Assembly: GCA_025936275.1 (NCBI GenBank)
Contig: JAICTR010000047.1
Span: 1 to 11,020, forward strand
Direction: 5' to 3'
From: Burkholderiales bacterium
GTDB taxonomy: Bacteria > Pseudomonadota > Gammaproteobacteria > Burkholderiales > Usitatibacteraceae
DNA: 11,020 nt
Shown piece by piece: positions 6,982 to 11,020 of the stretch. The notes beneath the pieces were generated by a model. The model saw only the letters and a program-made list of their open reading frames with translations, did no database searches and was not told the DNA's origin. The position numbers and the translations under genes are program-made. Position 1 is the first letter of the stretch. Every line of letters starts with the position of its first letter.

Positions 6982-7005
6982 TAATTGCATGGCCGGGGGA
7001 AATCG

Positions 7006-7464
7006 ATGCTGCGCATGAGCAAGCTCGCGGATTACGGCACGGTGGTGATGGCCGCCATGGCGCGCGAGCCGCAGGCGGTGCACAGCGCGGCGGAATTAGC
7101 CGATCGCCTCGGCATCGCCGCGCCCACCGTGAGCAAGATCCTGAAGACCCTTGCGCGCGAGGGGCTCGTCGCCTCCACGCGCGGCGCGCGCGGCGGCTAC
7201 AACCTTCTCTGCGCGCCCTCGGGCATCTCGGTCGCGCAGATCATCCGCGCGATGGATGGTCCCATCGGCATGACGGAGTGCAGCACCACGCCGGGCCTTT
7301 GCGCCCAGGAATCGCGCTGCACGGTGCGCGCGAACTGGGCGCGAGTGAACGAGGCGATTCTCGGCGTGCTGCAAGGCATCACCCTGGAGCAACTGAACAC
7401 GCCCGCGCACGGAACGGTGAAGGTGGCGTCGATCCGGCGCCGCGCCGCCCGCGCGCCGGCCTGA
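7006..7464 (+). CDS. Rrf2-family SUF Fe-S assembly regulator (IscR-like)
   Basis: This 152-residue transcription factor begins MLRMSKLADYGTVVM, a start typical of SUF-linked Rrf2 regulators. A winged helix-turn-helix spans residues about 25-67 (AAELADRLGIAAPTVSKILK, wing GARGGYNL). Three cysteines, C92, C99 and C105, are the expected [2Fe-2S] ligands. Their spacing is C-x6-C-x5-C, whereas IscR of E. coli has C-x5-C-x5-C. The downstream segment VRANWARVNEAI is family-typical. It probably senses Fe-S cluster status and controls the suf genes that follow 14 bp after its stop. ATG 7006 was chosen because GGGGGA lies five bases before it; ATG 7015 is a weaker choice. The palindrome at 6967-6981 is its likely binding site. 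NsrR, also Rrf2, is less likely given the SUF context and N-terminus. Confidence 0.9.
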   Translation: MLRMSKLADYGTVVMAAMAREPQAVHSAAELADRLGIAAPTVSKILKTLAREGLVASTRGARGGYNLLCAPSGISVAQIIRAMDGPIGMTECSTTPGLCAQESRCTVRANWARVNEAILGVLQGITLEQLNTPAHGTVKVASIRRRAARAPA

Positions 7465-7478
7465 ACCCCGGAGAGACC

Positions 7479-8926
7479 ATGGCGCAACCCGCAACCAAAC
7501 TCGACGAGCTGGTCGGCCGCGAATATCCCCACGGCTTCGTGACCGAGGTCGAGACCGACACGGTCCCGCGCGGGCTGGACGAGGACGTGATCCGCCTCAT
7601 CTCGCGCAAGAAGGACGAGCCGGCCTTCATGCTCGAATGGCGGCTCGCGGCCTTCCGCGCGTGGCAAAAGATGGCCGAGCCGCACTGGGCGCACCTTCGC
7701 ATCGCGCCCATCGACTACCAGGACATCATCTACTACTCGGCGCCGAAGCAGCGCGGCGAGGGCCCGAAGAGCCTGGACGAGGTCGATCCCGAGCTGCTCA
7801 AGACCTACGAGAAGCTGGGCGTGCCGCTGCACGAGCGCGAGCGCCTCGCCGGCGTCGCGGTGGACGCGGTGTTCGACAGTGTCTCGGTGGGCACCACATT
7901 CCAGGCGAAGCTCGCCGAGATGGGCATCGTCTTCGGCTCGTTCTCCGAGGCCGTAAGGAAGCATCCCGAGCTGGTGCGCAGGTACCTGGGGTCCGTGGTG
8001 CCGTACACCGACAATTTCTTCGCCGCGCTCAACGCCGCGGTCTTCACCGACGGGTCGTTCTGCTACATCCCTCCCGGCGTGCGCTGCCCGATGGAGCTCT
8101 CGACCTACTTCCGCATCAACGCCAAGGAAACGGGGCAGTTCGAGCGCACGCTCATCATCGCCGACGAGGGCGCGTACGTGAGCTACCTCGAAGGCTGCAC
8201 CGCGCCGATGCGCGACGAGAACCAGCTGCACGCGGCGGTGGTGGAGCTGGTGGCCCACGAGCGCGCGCACATCAAGTACTCGACGGTGCAGAACTGGTAC
8301 CCCGGCGACAGGGAGGGCAAGGGCGGCATCTACAACTTCGTCACCAAGCGCGGCGACTGCCGCGGCGCGAATTCGCGCATCTCGTGGACCCAGGTCGAGA
8401 CGGGCTCGGCGATCACGTGGAAGTACCCGAGCGTGCTGCTGCGCGGCGATAACGCGGTGGGCGAGTTCTACTCCGTGGCGCTCACCAACAACTGGCAGCA
8501 GGCGGACACCGGCACCAAGATGATCCACATCGGCAGGAACACGCGCAGCACCATCGTCTCGAAAGGCATCTCGGCGGGGCACGGGCAGAACACGTACCGG
8601 GGTCTCTCGAAGGTGCTGAAGGGCGCCGAGGGCGCGCGCAGCCACTCGGAGTGCGACTCGCTGCTCCTGGGCGATACGAGCGGCGCGCACACCTTTCCCT
8701 ACATCGAGGTGAGGAATCCCACCGCCACCGTCGAGCACGAGGCTTCCACCTCGCGCATCGGCGAGGACCAGCTTTTCTACTGCCGGCAGCGCGGCATCTC
8801 GCCCGAGGACGCGGTATCGATGATCGTGAACGGCTTCTGCAAGGATGTTCTCAAGGAATTGCCGATGGAGTTCGCCGTCGAGGCGCAGAAGCTCCTCGGC
8901 GTGAGCCTCGAAGGCAGCGTGGGCTG

Positions 8927-8927
<1 letters not shown>
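7479..8927 (+). CDS. sufB: Fe-S cluster assembly scaffold protein SufB
   Basis: This 482-residue protein is the scaffold of the SUF machine, on which iron and sulfide are assembled into clusters within the SufBC2D complex in the cytoplasm. The length is close to the usual 480-495. Family landmarks are all present: MGIVFGSFSEAVRKHPELV, CYIPPGVRCPMELSTYFRIN, SYLEGCTAPMRDENQLHAAV, NWYPGDREGKGGIYNFVTKR and HTFPYIEVRNPTATVEHEA. C392 (SECDSLLLG) corresponds to the essential cysteine, C405 in E. coli SufB, and the following SRIGEDQLFYCRQRG is conserved. ATG 7479 is 14 bp after the regulator stop, with GGAGAG just upstream. The end overlaps the start of sufC by one base (TGATG), so translation is probably coupled. 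Confidence 0.97.
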
Positions 8928-9732
<805 letters not shown>

Positions 9733-9736
<4 letters not shown>

Positions 9737-11020
9737 CCTCGCCCTCGGCCGCCCCCTTCATCGCCGACTTCGAGCGCGCGCTGCCCTCGCTTCCGGGTGC
9801 GGGCGCGCGGCGGCTCACCGCGCTGCGCCGTGAAGCGCTCGAGCGCTTCGCGCACGCCGGCATTCCCACGCGCCGCGACGAGGACTGGAAATACACCAGC
9901 ATGGCGGCGCTCGAGAAGGCGATCTTTCCCGCCGCCTCGCACGCCATCGGCCTCGCCGCCGCGGACGACCTCGATCCCCGGCTCTTCGGCGACCTCGGCG
10001 GACCGCGCATCGTCTTCGTGAACGGACGCCATTCGCCGGCGCTCTCCGCGGTGGGCGAGCTGCCGCGGGGCGTGACGCTGGCCCCTCTCGCCGAGGCGCT
10101 CGAGCGCGCGCCGGGGCCGATGGAGCCGTATCTCGCCGATGCGCGCCACCATACCGTGTTCGGCGCGCTCAACGCCGCGTTCGCGGCCGACGGCGTGCAC
10201 CTGAGGCTCGCGCGGGATACGGTGCTCGAGGCCCCGATCCACATCGTGTTCCTCGCGGCTGCGGGCGGCGCGGCGAGCTATCCGCGCAACGTGATCGTCG
10301 CCGAGGCGGGCTCGCGCGCGACGCTGATCGAGCACTACGCCGGTGCCGCGCAGGGCGCGTACTTCACCAACGCGGTGACGCAGGTGTTCGCGGGCGAAGG
10401 CGCGGTGATCGAGCACTACCGCCTGCAGCTGGAAGGAGCCGAGGGCCTGCACGTGGGCGCGCTGCACGTCGCCCAGGCGCGCTCGAGCCGCTTCCACTCC
10501 CACTCCATCGCGCTCGGGGGCCGCCTCGCGCGGATCGACATCACCACCGCGTTCGACGGCGAGGGCTGCGAGGCGACGCTCGACGGGCTCTACGTCGCCG
10601 CGGGCCGGCAGCACGTGGACCACCACACGCTGATCGATCATGCGCTGCCGCACGGCACCAGCCGCGAGCATTACCGCGGCGTGCTCGACGGCGAGGCGCG
10701 CGGCGTCTTCAACGGCAAGGTCGTCGTGCAGCCCGGTGCGCAGCGCACCGACGCGCGCCAGGTGAACCACAACCTGCTCCTCTCGCGCGGCGCCGAGGTG
10801 GACACCAAGCCGCAGCTCGAGATCTATGCCGACGACGTGAAGTGCGCCCACGGCGCAACCGTTGGCGAGCTCGATGCCATGCAGCTCTTCTACGCCGAGA
10901 GCCGCGGCCTCAATCCCGCGAGCGCGCGGGCGCTGCTGCTCGAAGGCTTCGTCATGGGCCTGTGGGAAGGCGCCATGGACGGCCAAGCCATCGCCGACGC
11001 CGCGCGCGACGCGCTTCGGA
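9733..11020 (+). CDS. sufD: Fe-S cluster assembly protein SufD, 3' end beyond the window
   Basis: The frame is open from ATG 9733 to the last base, giving 429 residues. The family is usually about 420-440, so only the final few residues are missing. SufD is the SufB paralogue that completes the SufBC2D complex and helps iron acquisition. Visible landmarks are RRDEDWKYTSMAALEKAIF near the N-terminus, a long beta-helix region (VDHHTLIDHALPHGTSREHY, GVFNGKVVVQPGAQRTDARQ, NHNLLLSRGAEVDTKPQLEI) and DDVKCAHGATVGELD. Within the last, C371 and H373 correspond to E. coli SufD C358 and H360, at the SufB-SufD interface where clusters form. The start overlaps the sufC stop by four bases (ATGA). A cysteine desulfurase gene (sufS) would be expected next, outside the window. 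Confidence 0.96.

Overview
This window looks like chromosomal DNA of a high-GC proteobacterium, most likely a betaproteobacterium. The basis is the uniformly GC-rich codon use, the ParC C-terminus, the form of tRNA-Arg(CCT), and a SUF operon led by an Rrf2 regulator. Genus cannot be read from the sequence alone. Almost everything belongs to known families; I found no CRISPR array, insertion sequence, prophage gene or toxin-antitoxin pair.

Layout: (1) Positions 1-718 hold the 3' end of parC (topoisomerase IV subunit A), then a 50-residue one-helix membrane protein. (2) Positions 778-853 are a complete tRNA-Arg(CCT) with encoded CCA. (3) Positions 1062-6485 carry five genes on the + strand: a YdhS-like FAD/NAD(P)-binding protein, a quinol-dependent nitric oxide reductase (norB/qNOR), an exported DUF4142 protein, a small DUF2945 protein and a DUF2231 membrane protein. 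Gaps between them are 29-82 bp. This looks like a nitrosative/general stress block. (4) Positions 6525-6931, on the minus strand, encode a four-helix membrane protein that appears to be split by one frameshift. (5) Positions 7006-11020 are a SUF iron-sulfur assembly operon on the + strand: Rrf2 regulator, sufB, sufC and sufD. SufD runs off the window edge. sufB/sufC and sufC/sufD overlap by 1 and 4 bases.

The 74-bp divergent gap between parts 4 and 5 holds a 15-bp palindrome. Its core fits the IscR type-1 operator consensus and overlaps a likely -10 element, which suggests that the Fe-S regulator controls its own operon. Functionally, the nitric oxide reductase removes NO, which destroys Fe-S clusters, and the adjacent SUF operon builds clusters under stress. 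That link is inference from neighbourhood and known chemistry, not proof of co-regulation.
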